From positions 36,883-100,882 of the forward strand of contig NZ_CBCSIQ010000016.1 of assembly GCF_965139615.1 (NCBI RefSeq): 64,000 nt of DNA. Reading direction: 5' to 3'. The position numbers and the translations under genes are program-made. Every line of letters begins with the position of its first letter. Within the stretch, counting starts at the first letter, position 1. The notes under the pieces were generated by a model, which saw only the letters and a program-made list of their open reading frames with translations, made no database searches and had not been told where the DNA came from. Shown in pieces: positions 1 through 7,902 of the stretch. The stretch comes from Kerstersia similis (lineage in GTDB: Bacteria; Pseudomonadota; Gammaproteobacteria; Burkholderiales; Burkholderiaceae_B).

Positions 1-41
1 GTGAATTTGGCTGCGCGTTTCGCGCCGTTCTTGAGGTTCAT
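1..41 (-). CDS. 5' end of an unidentified transfer-region gene (partial)
   Basis: An ATG on the minus strand at 41-39 overlaps the stop of the small upstream ORF as ATGA, which suggests translational coupling. Only 13 codons are inside the window (MNLKNGAKRAAKF), a basic N-terminus with no recognisable domain. It would be the next gene of the leftward transfer operon that starts near 4082. The call rests on position and overlap only. Confidence 0.4.
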   Translation of the reverse strand, partial: MNLKNGAKRAAKF

Positions 42-178
42 CCGAAAGCCCTCCGAGGGTGTTTGCGGCGTTTGCGCTGGGCCAGCACGGCGTCTGCAAC
101 TGCGAGCAGGACGGCCAGCACGGCGGTATCGGGTTTCAATCCACGCCCGTTTCCGGGCGAAACTTCTTGATGAGGCAT
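38..178 (-). CDS. Small 46-residue protein of the transfer operon
   Basis: This short ORF begins MPHQEVSPGN and ends RRAFG. It is preceded by a good ribosome binding site (GGAAGGAG, about 8 bases upstream) and lies in the same direction as the genes to its right. A short hydrophobic stretch (TAVLAVLLAVADAVLA) is followed by a very basic tail (RKRRKHPRR), so a single membrane-inserted helix with a positive cytoplasmic end is possible. It starts 14 bases after the stop of the 174-residue gene and its own stop overlaps the next ATG. No family is recognised. Confidence 0.5.
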   Translation of the reverse strand: MPHQEVSPGNGRGLKPDTAVLAVLLAVADAVLAQRKRRKHPRRAFG

Positions 179-192
179 CTACGGCTCCTTCC

Positions 193-717
193 TTATGAAC
201 TGGGGGACTGGTCTGTTTCCGCCGCCTTCTTGGCGTGGTGGAGAACCTGATCCCACCATCCACGAAGCTGGTCAGCGGTTGGACGTGCGCGGGAACGCAG
301 GACGCTGTTGTCCTGCGGCATCGAGTCGATCCAGCCCTTGCCGTGCATGTACTCGGCACGCTTGGCGAGATCGAGCATCATCCGGGTGCGCATCTCCTGC
401 GGTGCGTCCTGGAGCACCTCCAGCGCCGAATCGAGGGCGCACAACAGGCTGTAAAACGCCTTGCTCCATTTGTGGGTCTGCTGGCCCGCATGGCGAACGC
501 GCTCCAGCAGCTCGTCGCGGTCGCGGATGGCTTCGTCGCGCTCGGCGGTCAGCCGATCAACGAGCGGCTCCCACTGGTTTTTTATCTGCGCGTTCCATTC
601 CGCAACCGCTGCATTCCAGCCGTCATCATGACCAGCAGCGTGCCCTTGCTCATATCCGCGCCGCAGTCCGATGACATGACCATTCGCCTCGGCGGTGTAG
701 TCGTACTGATAGCTCAT
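193..717 (-). CDS. Hypothetical protein of the conjugation operon
   Basis: A 174-residue protein whose start ATG overlaps the stop of the upstream TraY/DotA gene (ATGA), so the two are probably co-translated. The first 40 residues are rich in Gly, His and Tyr. A charged helical segment follows (about residues 48-80, with the run LTAERDEAIRDRDELLERV) that could form a coiled coil. No signal peptide or membrane helix is visible. Small unassigned proteins commonly follow traY-type genes in I-type transfer operons, so a transfer role is plausible, but no function can be assigned. Confidence 0.65.
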   Translation of the reverse strand: MSYQYDYTAEANGHVIGLRRGYEQGHAAGHDDGWNAAVAEWNAQIKNQWEPLVDRLTAERDEAIRDRDELLERVRHAGQQTHKWSKAFYSLLCALDSALEVLQDAPQEMRTRMMLDLAKRAEYMHGKGWIDSMPQDNSVLRSRARPTADQLRGWWDQVLHHAKKAAETDQSPSS

Positions 718-3605
718 GCCGGTTGCCCTCCATCAGCGGCTGTGTCGCCGTGATTGATAACTGTGGTGCCGCTATCAGCCGTGCTGGCAGGCGGCGGGAT
801 ATAGCGGGTGTCGTAATGCAGAGCGGGAGCGTTCCCGCCAACGTCACTGTCTGCGGTATCCGCCGAAACTGAACTGATGACACCAGCGGAGCCAAGAGCG
901 AGCACGGCGTTGCTGGCTTTTTCCGCAGTTTCCCCAGTGGATGCAGGGCGTGCAGCAGAAGATCGCGGGGTGTCTTTCACTTCGATGAATTCCGCGTCGG
1001 TGATGTCTTCGCTGTTACCCCAGCGGGTACCGGTAACGCCTTGCGATCCGGTATTGAGTGATGACCCGGCGCTGGCTGACGCCGCGGCAGTGCTGCGCGT
1101 TGACCCACTGGGCGCTGCGGAACCGCTTGATGCAGACGTGGTAGGCGCAGCATCGTGCTGCTGGGGTGCAACCCCTTGGCCGTTGGCACTCAACAGGCGC
1201 GGATAGTTGCCACCACCGCTGCGGCCTCCGCCGCCGCCAGATGGGTTACGTGGGCCACCCAGATTGCCAGCGCCGCCATGATCTCCGCTCAGGCGATTGC
1301 TATTGCCTGCATCGTCTTTGCCGCGAGGTGATGTTCCACCCTGCAACGCGCTTGGGCCGTATTTTTCCGAGTTGGCCCGCATTTGCTCGGTCGCCTGGGT
1401 TTCGCCCATGCTGCTGATGCCCGCGCCGATCCAGCGCAGCACGGTGTCCGGCAGGGTCTGCGACAGCCCGAAAATCATGTACATCACGGGCAGCAGGACG
1501 AATCCGTACACGATGAGCCAGTTCTTCCACTGCAAGAACTCAATGAACCAGCCCAGAGACTCCGCCGAGGTGACGTTGGCGTGATACATCGCCCAAAAGG
1601 CTTTGCTGATGTACCCAACCACCGGATTGGCGACCATCATCGCGGCAAACAGGCCGGTGATGATGAGCGCCGGGCGGATGAAGAGCGACAGCAGGAGCAG
1701 GTAGCCCTGCGTCTGGCTGCCGACGAAGGTGCGGTCAGGCGTCATGTGCATGACGGCCCACAGCGGTGCGGCAATGATCGACTGGAGTACCGCCATCAGC
1801 CAGCCCACCACTGCGATCATGAAGATGGTGTACGGCAGGCTCGGCAGGAACACGCCGAAATAGAACGCGAGCCGCCCGAGCCACGTTGTGACTTCGGCCA
1901 GCGGGGTCAAGAAGTTATAAATGACCCACTGCAAGAACGTATCGGCCAACGGTGTGGCATCGACCTTGTTGCCCATGAAGCTGACGCTGCCCACTGCTGC
2001 CGCAGCGGCTTTCAGACCAGAAAGCGAGGTGTGGATCAGCCGGTCGGCAGCAAAACCCGTCGATTGCAGCAGCGCAAGCACATCGCCGGTGGTTTTGATG
2101 CGAGCAATGGCGTCCACGTCGCCATCGGTGCCGATCATGGTGCTGGTCACACGCTCCATGCCCCACTGAATGAAGCCCGACATGAAGCTGTCACCACGGC
2201 TGCCAAGCGTGTCGATGCTGAGGTCATCCAAGCTGGCCGGAATCAAATTGGACTTGAGATCGGCGGCCCGTGGCGTGTCTGGTGTGCTGTAGCTTGCACC
2301 GCTCACGGATTTGCTGATGACGGCGTTGTAGACCGTGGTATAGCTGTTGGCAGCCAGCGATGAATGCGGCCCTTGCGGCAGCGTGTTGAGGTTCGGTGAG
2401 GTAGCCTGCGCAACGCTTTCAGCATAGATGCGGGCCAACTCTTCCTTGATACCCCCAAGACGCTGATAGAAGCCGCCTGCCATTGCCCAGCCATCCTTGG
2501 TGATGTCAGTGACGTACTTCTGCATGATCTGTTGCAGCGTGGTGTCGGCTGCAATCTGAGCAGTCAGGCTTGCGGTCAGGGTGCTTTGGGCTTGATTGAC
2601 GATCTGGTTGAAACGGTCGCTCGTGACGTTCTCCCAGCCGGATTCGTTGATGGTGGCGGGCCATTCACCAACCCACTGCTCAATGTCCTGCATCACCTTG
2701 TTGACGGCGGTCGCCTTGGCGTTCAAAGCGGCGACACGGACTGCTGACATGGCCGTGGCGTTGTCCTGAATCTTGGCCGGATCAAAGATGGACGCCGCTG
2801 ACGTGGTGGTTTCGGCGGCGATGGCAGCCGGAGCCGAATAGCTATAGACCTTCACCGAGCCGCAAAGCGGCACACCGCCACCCAGATTGGTGACGGCATT
2901 TCGATCCTTCGCCTGATAGATCATCGCTTTTTTGCTGCCGCCTTCGTCGATGGTCTGGTCAGGTGTCCCGGCTGCGCTGACGTTCGGCGTGCCGCCGCCG
3001 AAATCGGCGAACGATGCGTTCACGGTGCGCTTGCACCATGCGACAGCCAGGTATTCCTGCGCAAACTGGCGGATGTCGTAGAGCGGATAGTTCGGGTTCG
3101 GCTTTGCGCCGCTTCCGAGTCCCATCTGGGCGCTGGTCGCAGTCAGTGCGCCGTTGATGATCCCGTTCTCTGTGCCGATCTTGAACAGGGTGTTGGCGAA
3201 GCCCACTCCCCACAAGGCAAACATCATCACGATGAGCTGAATGAAGCTGTAGCCGCTGGTGGTCGGCAGCAGCACGCTGCCACCCGAGACGATCCGCACA
3301 GGCGTCCAGAGCGACGACCAGTTGCGGCCCATCGCTTCTCCCTCGTTGGCCGTGTTGGTAACGCCCATGATGGCGACGTAGCTGACGATCAAGCTGGCGA
3401 CAACCAGCAGGCCCGAGTTGAAGACCGAGAAGATCGAAGCCATCACGCTGACGCTGGCATCAACAGTGTCAGGATCGGCCCCCTGTGTCAGTTTTGAGAT
3501 GACACCGCCGAAGATCCACTCAAGGATTCCGACGCTGACATCAGTGCAAGCGCCTGCGGCGGAATCGCAGGGCGAAAAGGGCATGGATGGATCGGCGGCG
3601 GCCAT
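714..3605 (-). CDS. traY: DotA/TraY-family type IVB conjugation membrane protein
   Basis: A 963-residue polytopic membrane protein. The N-terminal part contains hydrophobic helices (for example FNSGLLVVASLIVSYVAIM near residue 65) and the motif WTPVRIVSGGSVLLPTTSGY, typical of the DotA/TraY family of IncI-type conjugation and Dot/Icm secretion systems. A long soluble, probably periplasmic, region of about residues 160-530 precedes a second membrane cluster (about 560-730). The C-terminus is low complexity and Gly/Ser-rich. In this family the protein sits in the inner membrane as part of the T4BSS channel. It directly abuts the TraD-like gene upstream. The rest of the secretion system must lie outside the window to the left. 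The family call is firm; the symbol is by analogy to IncI1. Confidence 0.85.
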   Translation of the reverse strand: MAAADPSMPFSPCDSAAGACTDVSVGILEWIFGGVISKLTQGADPDTVDASVSVMASIFSVFNSGLLVVASLIVSYVAIMGVTNTANEGEAMGRNWSSLWTPVRIVSGGSVLLPTTSGYSFIQLIVMMFALWGVGFANTLFKIGTENGIINGALTATSAQMGLGSGAKPNPNYPLYDIRQFAQEYLAVAWCKRTVNASFADFGGGTPNVSAAGTPDQTIDEGGSKKAMIYQAKDRNAVTNLGGGVPLCGSVKVYSYSAPAAIAAETTTSAASIFDPAKIQDNATAMSAVRVAALNAKATAVNKVMQDIEQWVGEWPATINESGWENVTSDRFNQIVNQAQSTLTASLTAQIAADTTLQQIMQKYVTDITKDGWAMAGGFYQRLGGIKEELARIYAESVAQATSPNLNTLPQGPHSSLAANSYTTVYNAVISKSVSGASYSTPDTPRAADLKSNLIPASLDDLSIDTLGSRGDSFMSGFIQWGMERVTSTMIGTDGDVDAIARIKTTGDVLALLQSTGFAADRLIHTSLSGLKAAAAAVGSVSFMGNKVDATPLADTFLQWVIYNFLTPLAEVTTWLGRLAFYFGVFLPSLPYTIFMIAVVGWLMAVLQSIIAAPLWAVMHMTPDRTFVGSQTQGYLLLLSLFIRPALIITGLFAAMMVANPVVGYISKAFWAMYHANVTSAESLGWFIEFLQWKNWLIVYGFVLLPVMYMIFGLSQTLPDTVLRWIGAGISSMGETQATEQMRANSEKYGPSALQGGTSPRGKDDAGNSNRLSGDHGGAGNLGGPRNPSGGGGGRSGGGNYPRLLSANGQGVAPQQHDAAPTTSASSGSAAPSGSTRSTAAASASAGSSLNTGSQGVTGTRWGNSEDITDAEFIEVKDTPRSSAARPASTGETAEKASNAVLALGSAGVISSVSADTADSDVGGNAPALHYDTRYIPPPASTADSGTTVINHGDTAADGGQPA

Positions 3606-4082
3606 TTAGTGTGCTCCTTCCTGATAGCGGTTTTCCTGCATGGACACGGCTGCCGGGCCGAACTCCACGTCATCGTCATCATCGTCGTCGCCAGTGGATT
3701 TGCGGCGCTTGCGTGCAGCAGCACGCTCGGCCAGAACCTGATCGCCACGGCGCTTGTACTTCTCGAATACCGCGCTGGGCCATGTGCCGTCGCGGTCGCG
3801 CTGTTCCGCCGCTTCCAGCATCAGGCCCAGTACGAAACCGGGATCGGCTTCCAGCAGCCCGGCGATCTGTGCCAGACCGCCCACCGCATACTTGCGCTGG
3901 TTGATGTAGGTTCGCCGTGCGGCCTTCTGCGCCCGGCGCTGCGCGGCTTTCAGCTCTTCGAGCCGCTTCTGCTGTTTCTCCACGGCTGCTGCCAACGCAG
4001 CGATTTCCCGCTCGCGCTGTTCTGCCAGTTCACTGGCCGGGCGACGTCCCCGCCCCCGCTTCTGTTCCTCCGCCTGCTGCAC
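3606..4082 (-). CDS. TraD/TraC-like relaxosome accessory protein
   Basis: A 158-residue, very basic, largely helical protein. Residues 15-60 look like a coiled coil (REREIAALAAAVEKQQKRLE). A segment near residues 65-90 (YAVGGLAQIAGLLEADPGFVLG) resembles the small conjugal transfer TraD/TraC proteins encoded divergently from MOBQ relaxases. A DDDDDDD run lies near the C-terminus. It is divergent from the MobA/MobL relaxase across a 526-base gap, the usual place for oriT, so a DNA-binding role in relaxosome assembly is inferred. Its stop codon is immediately followed by the traY-like start. Confidence 0.6.
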   Translation of the reverse strand: MQQAEEQKRGRGRRPASELAEQREREIAALAAAVEKQQKRLEELKAAQRRAQKAARRTYINQRKYAVGGLAQIAGLLEADPGFVLGLMLEAAEQRDRDGTWPSAVFEKYKRRGDQVLAERAAARKRRKSTGDDDDDDDVEFGPAAVSMQENRYQEGAH

Positions 4083-4608
4083 GTTCTTTCTGCTCCATGT
4101 GGCATGTACCAGACTGAACTATCTGCACAAAATAAAGCATAGTCAATGCTCTACAAAGCACCTTGAAAGCAAGGTTGTCCATGTTTTTTGATTCTTGTAC
4201 CGAGGTTCTCAAGACTGTTTTCCCAGTATTTTCAAATAGTTATTTTTCTTTGTAGATCAAATAGATACATGGACTATTGTCCATATATGGATAGCAATAA
4301 ATTTTCTCTGCTCGTAGCTTGCGAGCAACTGCGGACGTGCCGCCATCTAGTTTTCAACTTGCGGCCACGCCGCCAATAAATACTATTTTTTGAGGACAAA
4401 AACGCGCCTTTGGCGGTATCATTTGCGTGTGTGTTGTGCGCCTCGCGTGGGGCCAAGATGGTGGTGGTTTTCATCTGTTGCGCCTGCCGCAACAGCGCGG
4501 TTACGCATTGCTTCGCAACGCCCGCGCAATGGGCTGCGCCCCTTGACCCCCTCAAGCTGCTTTCAATGGGGGAGGCGGTGCCAACAGGTTTTCAATGAGG
4601 GTGGCGGC
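4083..4608. other. Gene-free relaxase-accessory intergenic region, candidate oriT
   Basis: A 526-base gap between divergent transfer genes. The left half is AT-rich. Two imperfect direct repeats sharing the core GCCGCCA lie at about 4327-4346 and 4356-4377. At 4475-4495 there is a perfect 8-bp inverted repeat (CTGTTGCG, 5-base loop, CGCAACAG). At 4505-4521 there is a near-perfect one (GCATTGC, TTC, GCAACGC). The second is followed by CTGCGCCCCTTGACC at 4534-4548, which resembles the GCGCCCT nick region of MOBQ origins. Inverted repeat followed by a nick-like sequence, beside a MOBQ relaxase, fits oriT, but the exact nick is a guess. Confidence 0.45.
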
Positions 4609-5832
4609 ATGTACCGGCTGGAGCTGAACTACATATCCCGCGACGGCGGCAAGAAGGGCAAACAGCGGGATGCCGCCAAACAAGGCCACAGCTTTTCGGC
4701 CACAGCCGCTGCTGCCTACCGCAGTGGCGGCATCGTCACGGACTACCGCACAGGCGTAGTACATGACTACACGCGCAAGCGCCGGATCGGTCACACGGAA
4801 ATCGTCCTGCCGCCCGGTGCGCCGTCCTGGGCCAGCCATCGCGAGGCGCTGTGGAATGCTGTAGAGGCCGCCGAGGTTCGCAAGGACGCGCGACTGGCGC
4901 ACGAGTTCATCGTCGTGCTGCCACATGGACTCACGCCAGAGCAAGAAATAGCGATGGTGCGCGATCTTGCCCAAAGTGTTGCTGACCAGCACGGATTACC
5001 GGTTGATGTCGCCATCCACGGCGACGATCCAAAGGCATGGGATGGCTCCAAGAAAGGTGCCGTTGGCAAGCACGCGCATCTTCTGATGCCGACACGCGAA
5101 CTGACGCCAGAGGGGTTCTCGAAGATCAAGGGGCGCGAGTTCATCGACCGGAAACTTGGGCCAGCGACGCTCCGATATTGGCGCGAGCAATGGGCACTGA
5201 TCGGCAACAAGCACATGGAGCAGGCCGGACTGGATGAACGCTGGGATCACCGCACGCTGTCGGTGCAGCGTGAGGATGCTTTGGAGCGCGGCGATCTGGA
5301 GAAGGCTGCCGAGCTGGATCGGCTGCCACAGGTCAAGCTTGGAGCAGCAGCGGCTGCGCTCGAACGCAAGGGAGTTGATACCTACTGGGGCAATCTACTT
5401 CGCGGCATCCTTGCGGAAAACTCGTTGCGCAGACTGAGGCACGAACGCAAGCGCATTGAAGACTCGATGGCGGCAATGGAGAGGCGCATAGCTGAACTAC
5501 GCGACCTTCAGGAGACTGAAGAAGCGCCGCCGGAATCCGGCTCGAATGATTCTCGCTGGGAAGTTTTCGAGCGTGAATTTATGCGTGCTGCTCAGTTCGA
5601 GCACGACCTCAGCCTGACCGTGCTGGCTGCGCCGCTCGCTGGACTCAAAGCGAAGTTCGCAGCGTACATGGATGCCGCTGCGGAGCAGGGTATGACGCCG
5701 GAAATGTTCGCTCAAGCCTGCGCAAAAGGCATGGCCGAACAGGATCGCCGGGTGATGCAGGAACAGGCAGCGAGGGATGCCGATCCCCAACCGCCACAAG
5801 AGGACTCCCCTGTTGCCACTCCCGCGCCATGA
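4609..5832 (+). CDS. MobA/MobL (MOBQ) relaxase
   Basis: A 407-residue conjugative relaxase that would nick one strand at oriT and stay covalently bound for transfer. The start at 4609 gives the family's usual N-terminus (MYRLELNYISRDGGKKGK). Characteristic elements follow: HSFSATAAAAYRSG near residue 25, LAHEFIVVLPHGLTPEQ near residue 100, and the histidine metal-binding region GKHAHLLMPTRELTPEGF near residue 155. The second half is helical and charged, with a likely coiled coil. The C-terminal primase or helicase extension of larger MobA/TraA proteins is absent, so this is a short relaxase. An in-frame upstream extension to 4390 lacks conservation features and was not used. Confidence 0.88.
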   Translation: MYRLELNYISRDGGKKGKQRDAAKQGHSFSATAAAAYRSGGIVTDYRTGVVHDYTRKRRIGHTEIVLPPGAPSWASHREALWNAVEAAEVRKDARLAHEFIVVLPHGLTPEQEIAMVRDLAQSVADQHGLPVDVAIHGDDPKAWDGSKKGAVGKHAHLLMPTRELTPEGFSKIKGREFIDRKLGPATLRYWREQWALIGNKHMEQAGLDERWDHRTLSVQREDALERGDLEKAAELDRLPQVKLGAAAAALERKGVDTYWGNLLRGILAENSLRRLRHERKRIEDSMAAMERRIAELRDLQETEEAPPESGSNDSRWEVFEREFMRAAQFEHDLSLTVLAAPLAGLKAKFAAYMDAAAEQGMTPEMFAQACAKGMAEQDRRVMQEQAARDADPQPPQEDSPVATPAP

Positions 5833-6056
5833 TGCCACTGGCAATGGTGGGAACAGTGTGGAAAGACGGTGGCGGCATGATGTCAATGATGACGGTAACA
5901 AGGTGGTGACATGGTGGGACGATGGTGGCGGGATATTGGTAAGACAGTGGCGACACTGTGGCGGCTGTGTGTGCGTATGGTGGCAATAGCGTGGCACCTC
6001 ACCACAATGCAGCCACATTCCTGCCACCATCCGATGTCGATTCGGGAGGGTTGCGC
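5833..6056 (+). repeat. G-rich strand-biased region with degenerate GGTGGC repeats
   Basis: This 224-base gap after the relaxase carries many near-repeats of TGGTGGC/GTGGCGG on the plus strand (near 5870, 5928, 5947, 5957 and 5979). After about 6000 it flips to the complementary CACCA/GCCACC type (near 6000, 6012, 6024). No ORF with coding character spans it. The repeats are not evenly spaced, so they are not a CRISPR array. They could be binding sites or a source of G-rich single-strand structure, but nothing here fixes a function. Confidence 0.4.
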
Positions 6057-6395
6057 ATGAAAATCTGGGTGTTCGACGAGAACCGGGCTGATTTTGTAGA
6101 TACTGTGCCGGAGCGGCTGAACGCTGATCCGACCGGGTGCTACATCATCCGGCGCGGTGACGAAGTGTTCGTCCGCGAGCACGGCCAGGAACGGCCCATG
6201 CCTGAGCGGCTGACCGTAGCCGGGGTGCTGTTCGACCGGGAGCAGTTCGAGGGTTCCGCCCATCCCCTGCCCTTGCGGGCAGAGATGGAGCGGGACGGGC
6301 AGTGGGCGCGGGCGCAATTGCAGGCCCGCGACCGGGCCGAAATCGCCCTGCCGCTGGAGTTGCCGATCTGGGTGACGAAAGGGGAGCCAGAATGA
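6057..6395 (+). CDS. Hypothetical protein, first gene of a small cargo operon
   Basis: A 112-residue protein. The ATG at 6057 is preceded by GGGAGGG about 7 bases upstream, which decides the start over longer in-frame options. The N-terminus (MKIWVFDENRADFVD) looks like a beta strand and turn, and residues 28-60 contain the hydrophobic strand CYIIRRGDEVFVRE. No signal peptide, membrane helix or known motif is seen. Its stop overlaps the next start as ATGA, so the products are probably co-translated. Function unknown. Confidence 0.65.
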   Translation: MKIWVFDENRADFVDTVPERLNADPTGCYIIRRGDEVFVREHGQERPMPERLTVAGVLFDREQFEGSAHPLPLRAEMERDGQWARAQLQARDRAEIALPLELPIWVTKGEPE

Positions 6396-6826
6396 ACGAC
6401 CTACAGCGAGCAGCCGCCAGAGCACGCCCTGCGCTTGCTGTACTAACTGCCGAGCTTGGCGAGCCGTCGCCGGATGCGGCACGGGCGCTGGTAGTCCTCG
6501 GGCAGATGCTGGACGACATCGAGGCTGGGCGGCATCCACTCGACCGCCCCGACGACTGGCCCCAGCGTGACCGCTGGCCGGATCGTCCTCACTGGGACAG
6601 GTGGCGATGGGCGATCAAGACGCTGGCCGTTGCCAGCGGCACGACCGCCTATTGCAGCCCGAAGTATGAATACATGCGCGTCGATACCAGACAGGCGCGG
6701 TCTGATGCCCTGACCGGGGCATTGCTTGACGTTGCAGACGTGATAGAGCTGGCAAGCGTCCGAGAGCCTAGCAGACCATCGACAGCTTCCTCGGCCTGTG
6801 TGCGGGCAGAACTACCCCGGCCTTAA
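6392..6826 (+). CDS. Hypothetical protein
   Basis: A 144-residue protein translationally coupled to the gene before it (ATGA overlap). It is helical and rich in Ala, Arg, Asp and Trp, with a proline- and tryptophan-dense middle (PDDWPQRDRWPDRPHWDRW, around residues 52-70). No signal peptide or recognised domain is visible. The codon use resembles the neighbouring transfer genes. It is probably a cargo or accessory gene of the element; no function is offered. Confidence 0.6.
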   Translation: MNDLQRAAARARPALAVLTAELGEPSPDAARALVVLGQMLDDIEAGRHPLDRPDDWPQRDRWPDRPHWDRWRWAIKTLAVASGTTAYCSPKYEYMRVDTRQARSDALTGALLDVADVIELASVREPSRPSTASSACVRAELPRP

Positions 6827-6837
6827 CCATCGAAGAC

Positions 6838-7257
6838 ATGAACAAGATTGCTGCGGCGGGCTGGGCGGGGAAGCTGGAGTCAGTCCGACTTTCCGGCGAT
6901 CCGCTGGGGTCACTCGCAGGCATCGACGAGATTATCAACTGTGGCGACCGCGAGGCATTTTCCGGGCTGCTGAACGCCATCATCGAGCAGCCGGACAGCC
7001 CCGTCGCTGACCGAGTACGCACGCTCTATGAGCGCGTCCAGCATCGCGCAGGTGATCCAGAGTTTGCAGCGTGGCCGCAGTATCAGGCGGCCTACTGGCT
7101 GGCCGTGGCAATGGGCCAGTTCCGGCCTGCCGACGCGACAAGCCAACGATTCGCCAGTGTTTGGGATGCCATAGAGGACGACCCCACTGAGGCGGAGAAG
7201 ATGAAACGATGGTCTGCGCAGCGAATGAAAGCCGACGACACCGAGGACAAGACGTGA
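6838..7257 (+). CDS. Hypothetical protein
   Basis: A 139-residue soluble, helical protein beginning MNKIAAAGWAGKLES, 12 bases after the previous gene. The middle (ADRVRTLYERVQHRAGDPEF) is charged and amphipathic. Its stop TGA overlaps the GTG start of the HAD-family gene downstream, linking the two translationally. No motif is recognised. Confidence 0.6.
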   Translation: MNKIAAAGWAGKLESVRLSGDPLGSLAGIDEIINCGDREAFSGLLNAIIEQPDSPVADRVRTLYERVQHRAGDPEFAAWPQYQAAYWLAVAMGQFRPADATSQRFASVWDAIEDDPTEAEKMKRWSAQRMKADDTEDKT

Positions 7258-7700
7258 TCCTGTTCCTCGACTTCGACGGCGTGCTGCACCCCGAGTATGA
7301 CAGGCAGGCCGCCCCGGCAGACGTAGCGTTTTGCCACCTACCGCGCTTCGAGGCCGTCATGCGCGATCATCCAGAAGTGGAGATCGTCATCAGCTCGACG
7401 TGGCGCGAGCAGTTCCCGCTCGATGACCTGCGGGCGCGATTCTCGCCCGACATTGCTGCCCGGATCGTCGGAGCAACACCAATCACCCCGCGCATTGATG
7501 GCAAATACCTGCCAGCCCGGCGCGAGGGCGAAATCCTCGACTGGTTAAGGCAGGCCGAGCGCGAGCATGAGCCGTGGCTGGCTTTGGACGATGCTGCGTG
7601 GCAGTTCCAGCAGCACCGGGACAGGTTGATTGCCTGCACTTGGTACGTCGGCTTTGATGACGCCGCAGAGGCGGCACTGCGGGCACAACTAAGCGCATGA
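7254..7700 (+). CDS. HAD-fold phosphatase-like protein
   Basis: A 148-residue protein starting at a GTG that overlaps the upstream stop (GTGA). Motif I of the HAD superfamily is at the N-terminus (LFLDFDGVLHPE, nucleophile Asp about residue 6 and second Asp about residue 8). A serine/threonine motif (ISSTWRE) is near residue 45, and the acidic motif ALDDAAW near residue 105. This compact form, starting directly with the nucleophile strand, matches the HAD domain group found in RNA-repair and phage-related proteins. The substrate cannot be inferred. It closes the operon and is followed by a strong terminator. Confidence 0.7.
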   Translation: MILFLDFDGVLHPEYDRQAAPADVAFCHLPRFEAVMRDHPEVEIVISSTWREQFPLDDLRARFSPDIAARIVGATPITPRIDGKYLPARREGEILDWLRQAEREHEPWLALDDAAWQFQQHRDRLIACTWYVGFDDAAEAALRAQLSA

Positions 7701-7736
7701 TGTGCTGCTTAGGTTACGATTGTTGGAACCAGAAAC

Positions 7737-7798
7737 AACAAGCCCGCCAGTAGGCGGGCTTGTTGAGGAATGAGGGTGGCCCTGCACAAACAGGGCCA
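7737..7798 (+). terminator. Tandem hairpins: strong 12-bp stem terminator plus a second hairpin
   Basis: AACAAGCCCGCC (7737-7748) and GGCGGGCTTGTT (7753-7764) form a perfect 12-bp stem with a four-base loop. The left arm is A-rich and the right arm ends in TTGTT, so it may act in both directions. A second hairpin follows at 7777-7798 (TGGCCCTG, CACAAA, CAGGGCCA). Together they separate the HAD operon from the Abi_2 gene. Confidence 0.7.
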
Positions 7799-7902
7799 GA
7801 ACGAACCTAGTGTCATCACCAGTATGGTGGCTGGGAGAGGACTGAGCCTAGGGCTGCACGCACAGTATAGCAGCACTGCGCGATGAGTCAAAACGACGAA
7901 GA

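Noticed and set aside
1383..2363. 326-codon frame antisense to the TraY/DotA gene
   Set aside because: Its Arg/His/Gln-rich composition is typical of an antisense shadow.
4390..4608. Longer relaxase start at 4390
   Set aside because: The extra 73 residues lie over the candidate oriT and lack family similarity; MOBQ relaxases begin at the MYRLELNYI segment.
5833..6056. Possible CRISPR array
   Set aside because: The GGTGGC-type repeats are short, degenerate and irregularly spaced, and no cas genes are present.
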